This document shows positions 1 through 7,999 of a stretch of DNA of 52,222 bases, piece after piece. The first letter of the stretch is position 1, and each line of letters begins with the position of its first letter. The DNA comes from WHSV01 sp050694055 (GTDB lineage Bacteria; Actinomycetota; CADDZG01; WHSQ01). Both the position numbers and the translations under genes were made by a program. Below the pieces are notes generated by a model. It was not told the origin of the DNA, ran no database searches, and saw only the letters and a program-made list of their open reading frames with translations. The stretch spans positions 1 to 52,222 of the forward strand of contig JBOGWX010000080.1 of the NCBI GenBank assembly GCA_050694055.1. Reading direction: 5' to 3'.

Positions 1-182
1 TCAAGCAGATCAACGAACAAGGCACGACCGTGTTCGTGGTCGAGCAGAACGCCAACATGGCGCTGTCGATCGCGGACCGCGGCTATGTGTTGCAAACCGG
101 CCAGATCGTTCTGGCCGACACCGCGGAGGCTCTTCTGCAGAATCCCCAGATGCGGAAGGCCTACCTCGGCGAGATGGACTGA
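1..182 (+). CDS. livF: Branched-chain amino acid ABC transporter ATP-binding protein, C-terminal fragment (LivF-like)
   Basis: Only the last 59 codons are inside the window; the 5' end is cut by the window edge and the first full codon is at base 3. The visible part reads KQINEQGTTVFVVEQNANMA and ends ..MRKAYLGEMD. The VEQN segment, followed by a region like GYVLQTGQI and ending in a YLGE-type tail, is typical of LivF, the second ATPase of the Liv high-affinity branched-chain amino acid (or urea) importer. VVEQN is the switch-histidine region of these ATPases, with Q in place of the usual H. The Walker motifs lie outside the window, so substrate class is inferred from the tail alone. No downstream partner gene follows; a tRNA on the opposite strand comes next. 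Confidence 0.8.
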   Translation, partial: KQINEQGTTVFVVEQNANMALSIADRGYVLQTGQIVLADTAEALLQNPQMRKAYLGEMD

Positions 183-231
183 ATCATCCCGAGGAACCAA
201 GAGGGATAGCCGGCCAGTGATCAGGCCTTCG

Positions 232-308
232 TGGTCGGGAAGGCGGGATTTGAACCCGCGACCTCAGCGTCCCGAACGCTGCGCGCTGCCAAGCTGCGCC
301 ACTTCCCG
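232..308 (-). tRNA. tRNA-Pro (anticodon CGG)
   Basis: Read on the minus strand the cloverleaf starts CGGGAAG and ends CTTCCCG-A-CCA, a perfect 7-bp acceptor stem. The anticodon stem is CAGCG/CGCTG around the loop TTCGGGA, giving anticodon CGG (codon CCG, proline). The T arm is GCGGG-TTCAAAT-CCCGC. The 3' CCA is encoded. It lies in the gap between the livF end and pstS, opposite to both. Confidence 0.97.
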
Positions 309-405
309 TTGGCCGGCGACCCTCCAAAGAGTCCCAGACCGAAAGTCTCGCATATCCGCCTGGTCTGATGCGACCCCTCGATCGAGGCTCGGCCTGCCTC
401 GATCC

Positions 406-427
406 CTTCACATGGAGTTCATGAACA
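406..427 (+). promoter_or_regulatory. Candidate Pho box upstream of pstS (two 11-bp direct repeats)
   Basis: CTTCACATGGA is followed immediately by GTTCATGAACA, two 11-bp units sharing TTCA at the same phase. Actinobacterial PhoP/RegX3-type regulators bind 11-bp direct repeats starting GTTCAC. The site is about 115 bp upstream of pstS, and a RegX3-like regulator is encoded nearby. The second unit departs from the consensus (GTTCAT), so this is a candidate only. Confidence 0.5.
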
Positions 428-541
428 GGATGCCGGTCGGCAATACGCCGTTGCTAGCTTGCGCGCTGATGGAGGGTCACCCGCGGGGAGGCCGACTCAC
501 AGAACCGCCTACAACGGTTCGTACAAGGAGGACATGCCTGT

Positions 542-1603
542 ATGACAAGAGTGACGGGGACGCCGTTCCGGCTCCTGCTACTCGCTCTGGTGGTTGGACT
601 CATCGCGGCGGCATGCGGGGGAGGCGACGACACCAGTTCTGCGGCGCCCGCCGAGGATGTCAGCGGCGAGATCTTCATCTCCGGCTCGTCGACGGTGGAG
701 CCGATCTCTCGACTGAACGCCGAGCTCTTCATGGAGTCGAACCCCGGCGTCTCGATCGACGTCGAAGGTCCGGGAACGGGTGACGGATTTCAGAAGTTCT
801 GCGCCGGCGAGACCGAGATCTCTGATGCTTCTCGACCAATCGATGCCGAAGAGGAGATTCCCCTCTGCGAGGAGAACGGCGTCGAGTTCGTCGAACTGAA
901 AGTCGGCATCGACGGCATCGCAGTGATTACGAACCCCGACAACCCGGTCGAGTGTCTCGACTTCAAGGACATCTACGCTCTGGTCGGCCCCGAATCCGAG
1001 GGTATCGATACCTGGACGGATGCGGTGGAGCTGGGCGAGGAGGTGGACGCCGCTCACACGGACGAGTACCCCGACGCACCGCTGGAGATCACGGCTCCCG
1101 GCGAGGAGTCCGGCACGTTCGACAGCTTCGCCGAGCTCGTTACCGAGGGCATAGCCGTGGACGAGCGCGGACAGTCCGAGGACGGGCCCTTCATTCGACC
1201 GGACTACTCGGCCTCGGCAGACGACAACGTCATCATCGAGGGCATCTCCGGATCGGAGGGCTCGTTCGGTTGGGTTGGCTACTCGTTCTTCGTCCAGAAC
1301 GAGGACCGGGTAAAGGCTTTCGCCATCGCCGAGGAGGGTGACGACTGCATCGAGCCGAACGAGGAGACCATCTCCACGGCCGAGTACCCGATCTCCCGGT
1401 TCCTCTACATCTACGTCAACGCCGCGATGATCGAGGAGGAGCCTGCGCTGGAGGCGTTCGTCGACTTCTACGTCTCCGAGGACGGCCTGGCAGCGGTCAC
1501 CAACGAGAACGTCGGCTACGTCTCGCTGGCGGACGAGGACATCGAAACCCTTCGGCAGGTTTGGGAGGACCGAGAGACTGGTAGTCGAGAAGCAGAAGGC
1601 TAA
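542..1603 (+). CDS. pstS: Phosphate-binding lipoprotein PstS
   Basis: This is the extracellular phosphate receptor that feeds the Pst ABC importer. The first about 25 residues are a lipoprotein signal peptide with lipobox LIAAAC, followed by a Gly/Asp/Ser linker. The mature part begins SGEIFISGSSTVEPISRLNAE, the phosphate-binding signature of PstS, and later contains APGEESGTFDSF, another ligand loop. Length (353 aa) suits the family. Start: AAGGAGG lies at 525-531; an ATG at 534 gives only MPV-stop, so the ATG at 542 is used. It is first in a pst-phoU run and is separated from pstC by a strong hairpin, which would let PstS be made in excess over the membrane parts. A candidate Pho box lies upstream. 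Confidence 0.96.
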   Translation: MTRVTGTPFRLLLLALVVGLIAAACGGGDDTSSAAPAEDVSGEIFISGSSTVEPISRLNAELFMESNPGVSIDVEGPGTGDGFQKFCAGETEISDASRPIDAEEEIPLCEENGVEFVELKVGIDGIAVITNPDNPVECLDFKDIYALVGPESEGIDTWTDAVELGEEVDAAHTDEYPDAPLEITAPGEESGTFDSFAELVTEGIAVDERGQSEDGPFIRPDYSASADDNVIIEGISGSEGSFGWVGYSFFVQNEDRVKAFAIAEEGDDCIEPNEETISTAEYPISRFLYIYVNAAMIEEEPALEAFVDFYVSEDGLAAVTNENVGYVSLADEDIETLRQVWEDRETGSREAEG

Positions 1604-1619
1604 GAACCGCCTGTTGAGC

Positions 1620-1657
1620 GGAAGGGCGAGACGCGAGAGAATGCGTCTCGCCCTTCC
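1620..1657 (+). terminator. Intra-operon hairpin between pstS and pstC
   Basis: GGAAGGGCGAGACGC at 1620-1634 pairs perfectly with GCGTCTCGCCCTTCC at 1643-1657 across an 8-base loop. There is no U run. A 15-bp perfect stem right after the pstS stop could act as a partial terminator or as an mRNA-stabilising 3' end, both known ways to raise binding-protein levels over permease levels. Confidence 0.75.
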
Positions 1658-1724
1658 GGCGTGATTCGCTTCCCCCTTGCACAAACCCGCAATGCAACCT
1701 GACCGAAAGTAGAGAATCAGGTAC

Positions 1725-2657
1725 ATGGCACAAGCGACGGCCGACAGGACCGTGACGCTCGAGTCCCTCGCAGGGACTCCGAAAAGACGCCGGAAAGAGC
1801 ACATCATTCACCGTCTCTTTCAGGCGGCGGCCACTCTAAGCATCGTTATCAGCGCTCTTATCGTGCTGTCGCTCCTCTCCGAGGCGCTGGCTTTCCTGGC
1901 GGCGATCGACCTCTCCGCCCTGTGGGCAGGTGGTTGGTACCCGCGACGGACGATGTTCGACGTAAGGGTCATCATCGTCGGGACTGCCGTGATCGCGGGC
2001 ATCGCCATGCTCGTGGCGGGTCCTTTGGGGCTCGGAGCGGCGATCTACTTGTCCGAGTACGCGCCGCCTCGAGTCAGGAGAGTTCTCAAGCCGATCGTTG
2101 AGATCTTGGCAGGCATTCCCAGCGTTGTCCTCGGATTCTTCGCACTGCTTTGGATTTCCCCCGAGATCGTGCAGCGACTTAATCCGAGTGCGAGCCTCTT
2201 CAATCTGATGGCCGCCGGTATCGGCGTGGGCATTCTCGTGATGCCTCTCGTCGCGTCGGTTGCGGAGGACGCGTTGCGGTCGGTTCCGCTGGCGTTGCGA
2301 GAAGCGTCTTACGGGCTGGGCGCGCGCAAGATGAGCACCACGCTCAGGGTGGTGTTTCCGGCCGCGGTGTCGGGAATCGTTGCGGCGTTGATCCTCGGTC
2401 TCTCACGGGCCATCGGCGAGACCATGGTCGTCGCGCTGGCCGCAGGAAGCAGTGGCGCGCTGTCCTTTGATCCCTTCCAGCCAGGTCAAACGATGACGGG
2501 GGCCATGGCCCAACTCGCCATTGGTGGCGATCAGGTCAAGGGGTCCGTGTCGGCGGTGCAGAGTCTCTACTTCGTCGGGCTCCTGCTCTTCGTGATGACG
2601 CTTTTGCTCAATATCGTCAGCGAACGATTCGTTCGCCGGGTAAGACAGAGGTACTAG
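1725..2657 (+). CDS. pstC: Phosphate ABC transporter permease PstC
   Basis: Inner-membrane permease that pairs with PstA to form the phosphate channel. About 310 aa with six hydrophobic segments; the first spans about residues 35-60. The permease EAA loop is visible as EASYGLGARKMSTTLRVVFP, preceded by the PstC-type stretch LRSVPLALR and followed by SRAIGETMVV. The N-terminal cytoplasmic tail is basic. The start ATG at 1725 has only a weak ribosome site. The gene follows the pstS hairpin and is 16 bases upstream of pstA, in the conserved pstSCAB order. Confidence 0.95.
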   Translation: MAQATADRTVTLESLAGTPKRRRKEHIIHRLFQAAATLSIVISALIVLSLLSEALAFLAAIDLSALWAGGWYPRRTMFDVRVIIVGTAVIAGIAMLVAGPLGLGAAIYLSEYAPPRVRRVLKPIVEILAGIPSVVLGFFALLWISPEIVQRLNPSASLFNLMAAGIGVGILVMPLVASVAEDALRSVPLALREASYGLGARKMSTTLRVVFPAAVSGIVAALILGLSRAIGETMVVALAAGSSGALSFDPFQPGQTMTGAMAQLAIGGDQVKGSVSAVQSLYFVGLLLFVMTLLLNIVSERFVRRVRQRY

Positions 2658-2673
2658 GGGTGGAGGCTCACAC

Positions 2674-3609
2674 ATGGTCGTGAGGACGGGCCGGCTGCAG
2701 ACGTCCGATGTGGTTCTGGCACATTTGACGGGCAAGCGCGCCGACGTCAAGGGGCTGATCTTCCAGGTGGCTCTGTTGATGTCGCTCTTGCTGGCGCTGC
2801 TGTTCTTGATCGTGCTGATGGCCGACGTCCTGATCAGCGCCCTTCCCGTGTTTCAGGAGCGTGGAGTACAGAGCTTCCTCGAGGGCAGACTGTCGGGCTT
2901 TCCGGACCGAGCCGGCGTGAGTCAAGCTCTTTACGGCTCGGCCATGCTGATGCTGTTCGTGATTCTGTTTGCCTTCCCCCTCGGCGTAGCGGCAGCCATC
3001 TATCTCGAGGAGTACGCAACCGATACGCGCTTCAACCGTTTCATCACGGTCAATATCCGCAACCTCGCAGGAGTGCCCTCGGTCGTATTCGGTTTGCTGG
3101 GACTTGCGATCTTCGTCGGTACGCTGGGAAGCATCACCGGTGGTTCCAGCCTCATCGCGGGCGGACTGACCCTGGCGGTCCTGGTGTTGCCGATCGTGAT
3201 CATCACGTCGTCCGAAGCCTTGCGGGCGGTGCCCCAGAGCATCCGGGAGGCCGGCTTCGGTGTCGGTGCCACGAAGTGGGAGGTCATCCGCAGTCACGTT
3301 CTGCCGTCGGCTGCGCCGGGCATATTCACGGGCACGATCCTGGCGGTCTCACGCGCTATTGGTGAGGCCGCCCCGATCCTGCTCGTGGGGGCGGTCGGAG
3401 GACTCCTGGGCTCCGCTCAGGGCAATTTCCTCGAGCAGCTGCAGGATCGGTTCACCGCGATGCCGATTGTCATCTTCGAGTGGACCAAAGAGGCCAACCC
3501 CGAGTTCAAGGCCCTGGCGTCCGCGGGGATCGTCGTGCTCATGGTGATCATCCTGCTCACTAACGCGACGGCTATCTTCTTGCGCAATAGATACGAGCGA
3601 AAGTGGTGA
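2674..3609 (+). CDS. pstA: Phosphate ABC transporter permease PstA
   Basis: Second membrane subunit of the phosphate importer, 311 aa. The N-terminal about 30 residues are followed by a hydrophobic segment (LIFQVALLMSLLLALLFLIV). The family features YLEEYA near residue 110, RNLAGVPSVVFGLLGLAIF and the EAA loop REAGFGVGATKWEVIRSHVL are all present. A Shine-Dalgarno-like GTGGAGG lies 8 bases before the ATG. The stop overlaps the proposed GTG start of pstB, indicating translational coupling. Confidence 0.95.
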   Translation: MVVRTGRLQTSDVVLAHLTGKRADVKGLIFQVALLMSLLLALLFLIVLMADVLISALPVFQERGVQSFLEGRLSGFPDRAGVSQALYGSAMLMLFVILFAFPLGVAAAIYLEEYATDTRFNRFITVNIRNLAGVPSVVFGLLGLAIFVGTLGSITGGSSLIAGGLTLAVLVLPIVIITSSEALRAVPQSIREAGFGVGATKWEVIRSHVLPSAAPGIFTGTILAVSRAIGEAAPILLVGAVGGLLGSAQGNFLEQLQDRFTAMPIVIFEWTKEANPEFKALASAGIVVLMVIILLTNATAIFLRNRYERKW

Positions 3610-4484
3610 ACAACGGTATGGAAACGGAGACGGTAGTCAGGCAGCAGCGCGCGCGACATGCCGAGGTGCACGCGGAGGTCGGACATCACGAGGTTCCCGC
3701 ACAACGCGACGTTGTCTTCGAGACGCGTGACCTGTCCGTTTACTATGGACAGTTCCGGGCGGTTCGAGACGTCGACCTGACCATCTACCGCAATCACATC
3801 ACTGCTTTGATCGGCCCGTCCGGGTGTGGCAAGACAACCTTCATTCGATGCCTCAACCGGATGAACGACCTGATCGAGACCGCCCGGGTCGAGGGCGAGG
3901 TCAAGTATCACGGCGTCGACCTCTACGACAAGAAAGTCGACGCCGTCGAGGTGCGCCGCCGCATCGGCATGGTGTTTCAGAAGCCCAACCCGTTCCCCAA
4001 GTCGATCTACGACAACATCGCCTTCGGCCCCAAGATCTCCGGCTTCAAGGGCAACATGGATGAACTCGTCGAGCAGTCACTGCACAAGGCGGCACTCTGG
4101 GACGAGGTCAAGGACCGGCTCAGGGAGTCCGCTATGGGTCTGTCGGGCGGTCAACAGCAACGACTGTGCATTGCGCGCTGTGTCGCGGTCGAGCCCGATG
4201 TGATCCTCATGGACGAGCCGTGTTCGTCTCTCGACCCGATTGCGACGGGACGCATCGAGGACCTCATGCAGGACATCAAAGAGGAGTACTCGATCGTTAT
4301 CGTCACCCACAACATGCAGCAGGCGGCTCGAGTGAGCGACATGACCGCCTTCTTCACGGCAGAGGTCAACGAACAACAGGACCGCCGTACCGGTGTCCTT
4401 GTCGAGTACGACAAGACCGAGAACATCTTCCAGACACCTTCCGATGAGAGGACCGAAAATTACGTTACCGGGCGGTTCGGCTGA
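3603..4484 (+). CDS. pstB: Phosphate ABC transporter ATP-binding protein PstB
   Basis: Cytoplasmic ATPase that powers the PstCA channel. Walker A is GPSGCGKTT at residues 71-79, the Q-loop region FQKPNPFPKSIYDNIAFG at about 125-142 is diagnostic of PstB, the signature LSGGQQQR is at 180-187, and Walker B ILMDEP is at 201-206. About 35 residues at the N-terminus are extra and charged (rich in His, Glu and Arg), longer than usual for PstB. The GTG at 3603 overlaps the pstA stop; an in-frame ATG at 3618 is an alternative start. Confidence 0.96.
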   Translation: MVNNGMETETVVRQQRARHAEVHAEVGHHEVPAQRDVVFETRDLSVYYGQFRAVRDVDLTIYRNHITALIGPSGCGKTTFIRCLNRMNDLIETARVEGEVKYHGVDLYDKKVDAVEVRRRIGMVFQKPNPFPKSIYDNIAFGPKISGFKGNMDELVEQSLHKAALWDEVKDRLRESAMGLSGGQQQRLCIARCVAVEPDVILMDEPCSSLDPIATGRIEDLMQDIKEEYSIVIVTHNMQQAARVSDMTAFFTAEVNEQQDRRTGVLVEYDKTENIFQTPSDERTENYVTGRFG

Positions 4485-5208
4485 GCCGGACCGGGAGGAC
4501 CCCAGACCTCTAAGGGCGGCGTTCGCCTTCGAGCTGGAGCAGCTACGGCTTCAGGTCGAGGTCATGGCGCTGCGCGTCGATGAGGCTCTGGAGCGATCGA
4601 CGACGGTTCTTCTCACCGGTGACTGCGAGCTCGCGGACAAAGTCATCGACGCCGACGATGACATCGACGACATGCTCGTGTCTCTCACGGAGCGTTGCTA
4701 CGACTTGCTCAGCCGGCAGAACCCGGTGGCGTCCGATCTTCGCTTGGTCGTCTCCGTAATCCGAATCCTCGGTGATCTCGAGCGCACGGGCGACCTGTGC
4801 TTGCGGATCGTCAAGCTGGCTCCCGATCACGAGCTGATCAAGAGCAATCTCGAAACCTTCGGCATCTTGCGCGAGATGGCGATCGAGGCGCAGGAGCTCT
4901 TCCGCACCGCGATCCAGGCGTGGTCGACACGCGACCTCCGACTGGCCAAGACGCTCGAGTCACGCGACGACGCCATGGATGCCCATAACCGGGTGCTCAT
5001 GGAGGGAATCATGGCGATGCAGGGTCCCAGCGCGGTAGCCACCGCCGTCAAGACCCTGCTCGCAGGCCGGGCGCTCGAACGCATCGCCGATCACTCGGTG
5101 ATGATCGGCGAGCGACTTCGTTACATGCTGACCGGCAACCCCGAGTCCCTGTCCGCAGAGATCCGACCGACGCGGCGTGACCACGGAGACACGTCGCCGG
5201 GCTACTGA
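4447..5208 (+). CDS. phoU: Phosphate transport regulator PhoU
   Basis: PhoU is a helical metal-binding protein that links the Pst transporter to the phosphate-sensing histidine kinase and damps signalling when phosphate is plentiful. The body begins LRAAFAFELEQLRLQVEVMA and shows the two-fold repeated helical units typical of PhoU, with RILGDLERTGDLCLRIVK in the first half and ALERIADHSVMIGERLRYM in the second; the E/D-rich faces (DLERTGD, ERIADH) bind metal. The ATG at 4447 gives 253 aa and overlaps the pstB end by 38 bases; a GTG at 4393 would add 18 residues. Last gene of the pst operon, convergent with the regX3-like regulator. Confidence 0.9.
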   Translation, partial: RGPKITLPGGSAEPDREDPRPLRAAFAFELEQLRLQVEVMALRVDEALERSTTVLLTGDCELADKVIDADDDIDDMLVSLTERCYDLLSRQNPVASDLRLVVSVIRILGDLERTGDLCLRIVKLAPDHELIKSNLETFGILREMAIEAQELFRTAIQAWSTRDLRLAKTLESRDDAMDAHNRVLMEGIMAMQGPSAVATAVKTLLAGRALERIADHSVMIGERLRYMLTGNPESLSAEIRPTRRDHGDTSPGY

Positions 5209-5218
5209 GCCGCACGCG

Positions 5219-5899
5219 TCAGGGGACGAACTTGTAGCCCAGTCCCCTGATGGTCACCAAGTGCGTCGGGGTGTGGGGGTCCTCCTCGCACTTCGCTCGT
5301 AGACGCTTGATGTGAACATCGAGTGTTCGAGTGTCGCCGAAGTAGTCCGGTCCCCAGATGCGATCGATGAGAGTGTCGCGCGTCAACACCCGGCCGGAGT
5401 TCTCCATCAACAGCTCGAGCAACTCGAACTCTTTGCGAGGGAGATGGACCTGGTCTCCGCGCACGGTCACCTCGAAGCGGTCGGGATCGAGGCGCACCCC
5501 TCCACCCTCGAGGACCCCGTCCGCACCCGCCGCGTCGTTCGAGCTTCTCCTGAGGACCGCCTTGATGCGGGCGAGAAGTTCGCGGGAGCTGAACGGCTTG
5601 GTGACGTAGTCGTCGGCGCCGAGCTCGAGTCCAAGCACCTTGTCTATCTCGGCATCGCGCGCGGTCAGCATGATGATGGGGACGGACGATGCGCGCCGGA
5701 TCTCCTTGCAGATGTCCTCTCCGCCCATGCCGGGGAGCATCAGGTCCAGAAGAACCAAGTCGGCGCCCGCGGACTTGAAACGCTCGAGCCCCGTCGATCC
5801 GTCGGTGCAGCGATCGACCTCGAAACCCTCGCGCTGTAACTGGTACTCGAGCGCTTCTCCGAATCCCTCTTCGTCTTCAATCAGCAGAATCTGCGGCAC
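5219..5899 (-). CDS. regX3: OmpR/PhoB-family response regulator, RegX3-like
   Basis: DNA-binding response regulator of 226 aa, probably controlling the phosphate regulon. The receiver domain (residues 1-115) has acidic pocket EDE, phospho-acceptor Asp52 in LLDLMLPGM, and Lys101 in VTKPF. A winged-helix domain fills residues 130-226 and ends TIRGLGYKFVP, the standard OmpR-class ending. Start is GTG with an AAGGAAGG ribosome site a few bases before. It lies 20 bases after the senX3-like kinase in the same operon, and the pair sits between two phoU genes, so a SenX3-RegX3 role is well supported by context. The paralogue at 45696 is the MtrA-like regulator. Confidence 0.88.
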   Translation of the reverse strand: MPQILLIEDEEGFGEALEYQLQREGFEVDRCTDGSTGLERFKSAGADLVLLDLMLPGMGGEDICKEIRRASSVPIIMLTARDAEIDKVLGLELGADDYVTKPFSSRELLARIKAVLRRSSNDAAGADGVLEGGGVRLDPDRFEVTVRGDQVHLPRKEFELLELLMENSGRVLTRDTLIDRIWGPDYFGDTRTLDVHIKRLRAKCEEDPHTPTHLVTIRGLGYKFVP

Positions 5900-5919
5900 G
5901 GGTGTCCTTCCTTCTCCAT

Positions 5920-7095
5920 TTAGCCCGCGGAGAGGACTCTCTGCGGAGGCGGTGGTAGCGCCGGAATGCGCGCGGTGAAGATCGAGCCCCGGCCGAGTTC
6001 ACTCTCCAGTTGCACCTCTCCCCCGTGAAGGTCGGCCACGTGTTTGACGATCGCGAGCCCGAGTCCGGTGCCTCCCCGGTCGCGCGAGCGCGCACGGTCC
6101 ACTCGGTAGAAACGCTCGAAGACACGCGCCTGGGCCTCCAGAGGGATGCCGATGCCGTTGTCGCTCACGCGCACGACGGCATGGTCGTCGTCCTGGTAGA
6201 CGTCGACGGAGACTCTTCCCCCTTCCGGGGTATACCGGAGGGCGTTCTCGACGAGATTTCGAACCAGCACCGTCATCTGTGACTCGTCGCCCTTGACGAC
6301 CACGCCATCCTCGATCTCGACGTGAAGGGCCAGGTTCTTGGAGCGGGCTTCGTCTTCGGCGTCCTGCATGACCCGCCTGGCCCCCGACGAGACATCGACG
6401 GTCTCCTCGGGTTTGACACGGGGGCCTTCGAGGCGAGAGAGGTCGAGCAGATCACCCACGAGACGCCCGAGCCGCGCGGACTCGAACACGATCCGGTCGG
6501 CAAAACGGTCGGCAGCCGCGGGATCGTCACGGACCGCCTGGCGCAGCGCCTCGGCGAGCGTCTGCATGCTCGCCACCGGGCTCTTCAACTCGTGGCTGGC
6601 GTGGGCTACGAACTCCTTCCGGATGCGCTGGGTCTGCAGCTCCTCGGTGACGTCCTCGATCACCACCACCACGCCTCCGTGCCCCTCCAGGGGCTCCGCA
6701 CGCACTCGCAGCGACTTCCTGGCGGGGAACCAGATGGAAACGTCCTCTTCCACCCCTCCGGCCGAGTCCAGGGCCCGCCGAGCGACGCTACGGACCTCGT
6801 CCGAAGGCAGGCGGGGTGGCAGCGAGCTCTGGGGGAACCCGAGGAGCGCGCGCGCCGCCTCGTTGGCCGCAATGGGCCGCAGCAGATCGTTGAGGACGAC
6901 CAGTCCCTCGGTCATTCGCTCGATGATGGCCCACTCGGCCCCCGAGGGGGCAAGCGCACCGTCGGAGCCGAGCGCCCGGTTCGGTCCTCGGGGAGCGTCA
7001 CCCCCGGTGTTTCGATCCAGCACGGCTCGGACGGCGAGCGCAATCGAGCCGCCCGCCAGCGCACCGCCGATGATCAACCACACCGTGTCGTTCAT
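5920..7095 (-). CDS. senX3: Membrane sensor histidine kinase, SenX3/PhoR-like
   Basis: Sensor kinase of 391 aa. One N-terminal membrane helix (residues 5-25) is followed by a PAS-like domain (about 55-150), the HisKA dimerisation helix with phospho-acceptor His168 in AHASHELKSPVA, and an HATPase domain with N box VENALRYTP, G1 VSDNGIGIP and G2 GGTGLGLAI. The lack of a large extracellular sensor suits the SenX3/PhoR type, which reads phosphate status through PhoU and Pst rather than a ligand. An AGGAGA site lies 11 bases before the ATG. Upstream of and co-transcribed with the regX3-like gene; divergent from a second phoU. Confidence 0.9.
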   Translation of the reverse strand: MNDTVWLIIGGALAGGSIALAVRAVLDRNTGGDAPRGPNRALGSDGALAPSGAEWAIIERMTEGLVVLNDLLRPIAANEAARALLGFPQSSLPPRLPSDEVRSVARRALDSAGGVEEDVSIWFPARKSLRVRAEPLEGHGGVVVVIEDVTEELQTQRIRKEFVAHASHELKSPVASMQTLAEALRQAVRDDPAAADRFADRIVFESARLGRLVGDLLDLSRLEGPRVKPEETVDVSSGARRVMQDAEDEARSKNLALHVEIEDGVVVKGDESQMTVLVRNLVENALRYTPEGGRVSVDVYQDDDHAVVRVSDNGIGIPLEAQARVFERFYRVDRARSRDRGGTGLGLAIVKHVADLHGGEVQLESELGRGSIFTARIPALPPPPQRVLSAG

Positions 7096-7294
7096 GTTGT
7101 GTTCGTTTCTCCTGCTCGAAGCATAGTTTGACGCCGGGAGTCACGGCCGACGCAGAGGCCGGAAGTCATGCCGATTTCCACTGCTGTTCGTGGGGCGTTA
7201 AAGGACGAGGAGCTCTTGTGGGCCTCTTCCGGTGGGGGACCTCGCGCTGGAACGCTGGAAGCCGGGCGGCCGGTGCCGGTAGATACTGAGGGGC

Positions 7295-7999
7295 ATGGTA
7301 CGGATCAACTTTCACGAGGAACTCGAAACGGCCGAGGGCGGTCTGATGTCGGAGGGAACCCAAGTTCGCCGGCAGCTTCACGCCGTCCTCGATGCCCTCG
7401 AGCGACGCGACCCCGACTTGGCCCGGCGGGTAATCGCCGACGACGACAGGGTCGATGACGCCCACATCGCCACGGAGACACGTGTGATGAGCCTGTTAGC
7501 GCTTCAGGCGCCCGTTGCGACCGATCTGCGGCTGATCCGGGCCATCATGCACGCCAACCTCCACCTCGAGCGCATGGGCGACCTGTGCGTGAACATGGCG
7601 AAGTTCGTGTTGAACGAGCATTCCTATCCACCCGATTCCCCGATGGTGATCCGGCTGCGAGAGATGGGCGTGCGTGCCGGCGAAATGCTCGATATCGCGC
7701 TGACGAGCTTTGCCTCGCGCGACGTGGGCGTGGCCGAGACCTTGCCGGTCAAGGACAACGCCATCGACCGCCTGAATCGGGGCATGCTCGACGACCTCAA
7801 GGGCTATGTCGACGACGAAGAGAGCTTCGAGCTCGCGACGAATCTGGTGCTCGTCTCGCGCTATCTCGAGCGCTTTGCCGATCACGCCGTCGATATCGGC
7901 GAGCAGGTCTCCTATCTGGTGACGGGGGTCCTGCGAGAGTTCGAGGACGCCTCCCATCCCGAGTCCGGCATCGACGACGCCGACGTACGCGAGCTCTAG
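7295..7999 (+). CDS. phoU: Second PhoU-family protein
   Basis: A 234-aa PhoU homologue starting VRINFHEELETAEGGLM. It keeps both metal-binding repeats: IMHANLHLERMGDLCVNMAKF in the first half and VSRYLERFADHAVDIGEQVSYLV in the second. It is transcribed divergently from the senX3-like kinase, so the kinase/regulator pair has a PhoU on each side. The GAGGGG before the ATG at 7295 is very close to it. The 199-base gap to senX3 should hold promoters for both directions; I could not pick out a convincing Pho box in it. The two PhoU proteins may act on the same kinase under different conditions (inference). Confidence 0.9.
   Translation: MVRINFHEELETAEGGLMSEGTQVRRQLHAVLDALERRDPDLARRVIADDDRVDDAHIATETRVMSLLALQAPVATDLRLIRAIMHANLHLERMGDLCVNMAKFVLNEHSYPPDSPMVIRLREMGVRAGEMLDIALTSFASRDVGVAETLPVKDNAIDRLNRGMLDDLKGYVDDEESFELATNLVLVSRYLERFADHAVDIGEQVSYLVTGVLREFEDASHPESGIDDADVREL

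Noticed and set aside
578..1807. Minus-strand ORF of 409 codons across pstS
   Set aside because: Antisense shadow caused by high G+C; pstS on the plus strand is complete and has a clear signal peptide and motifs.
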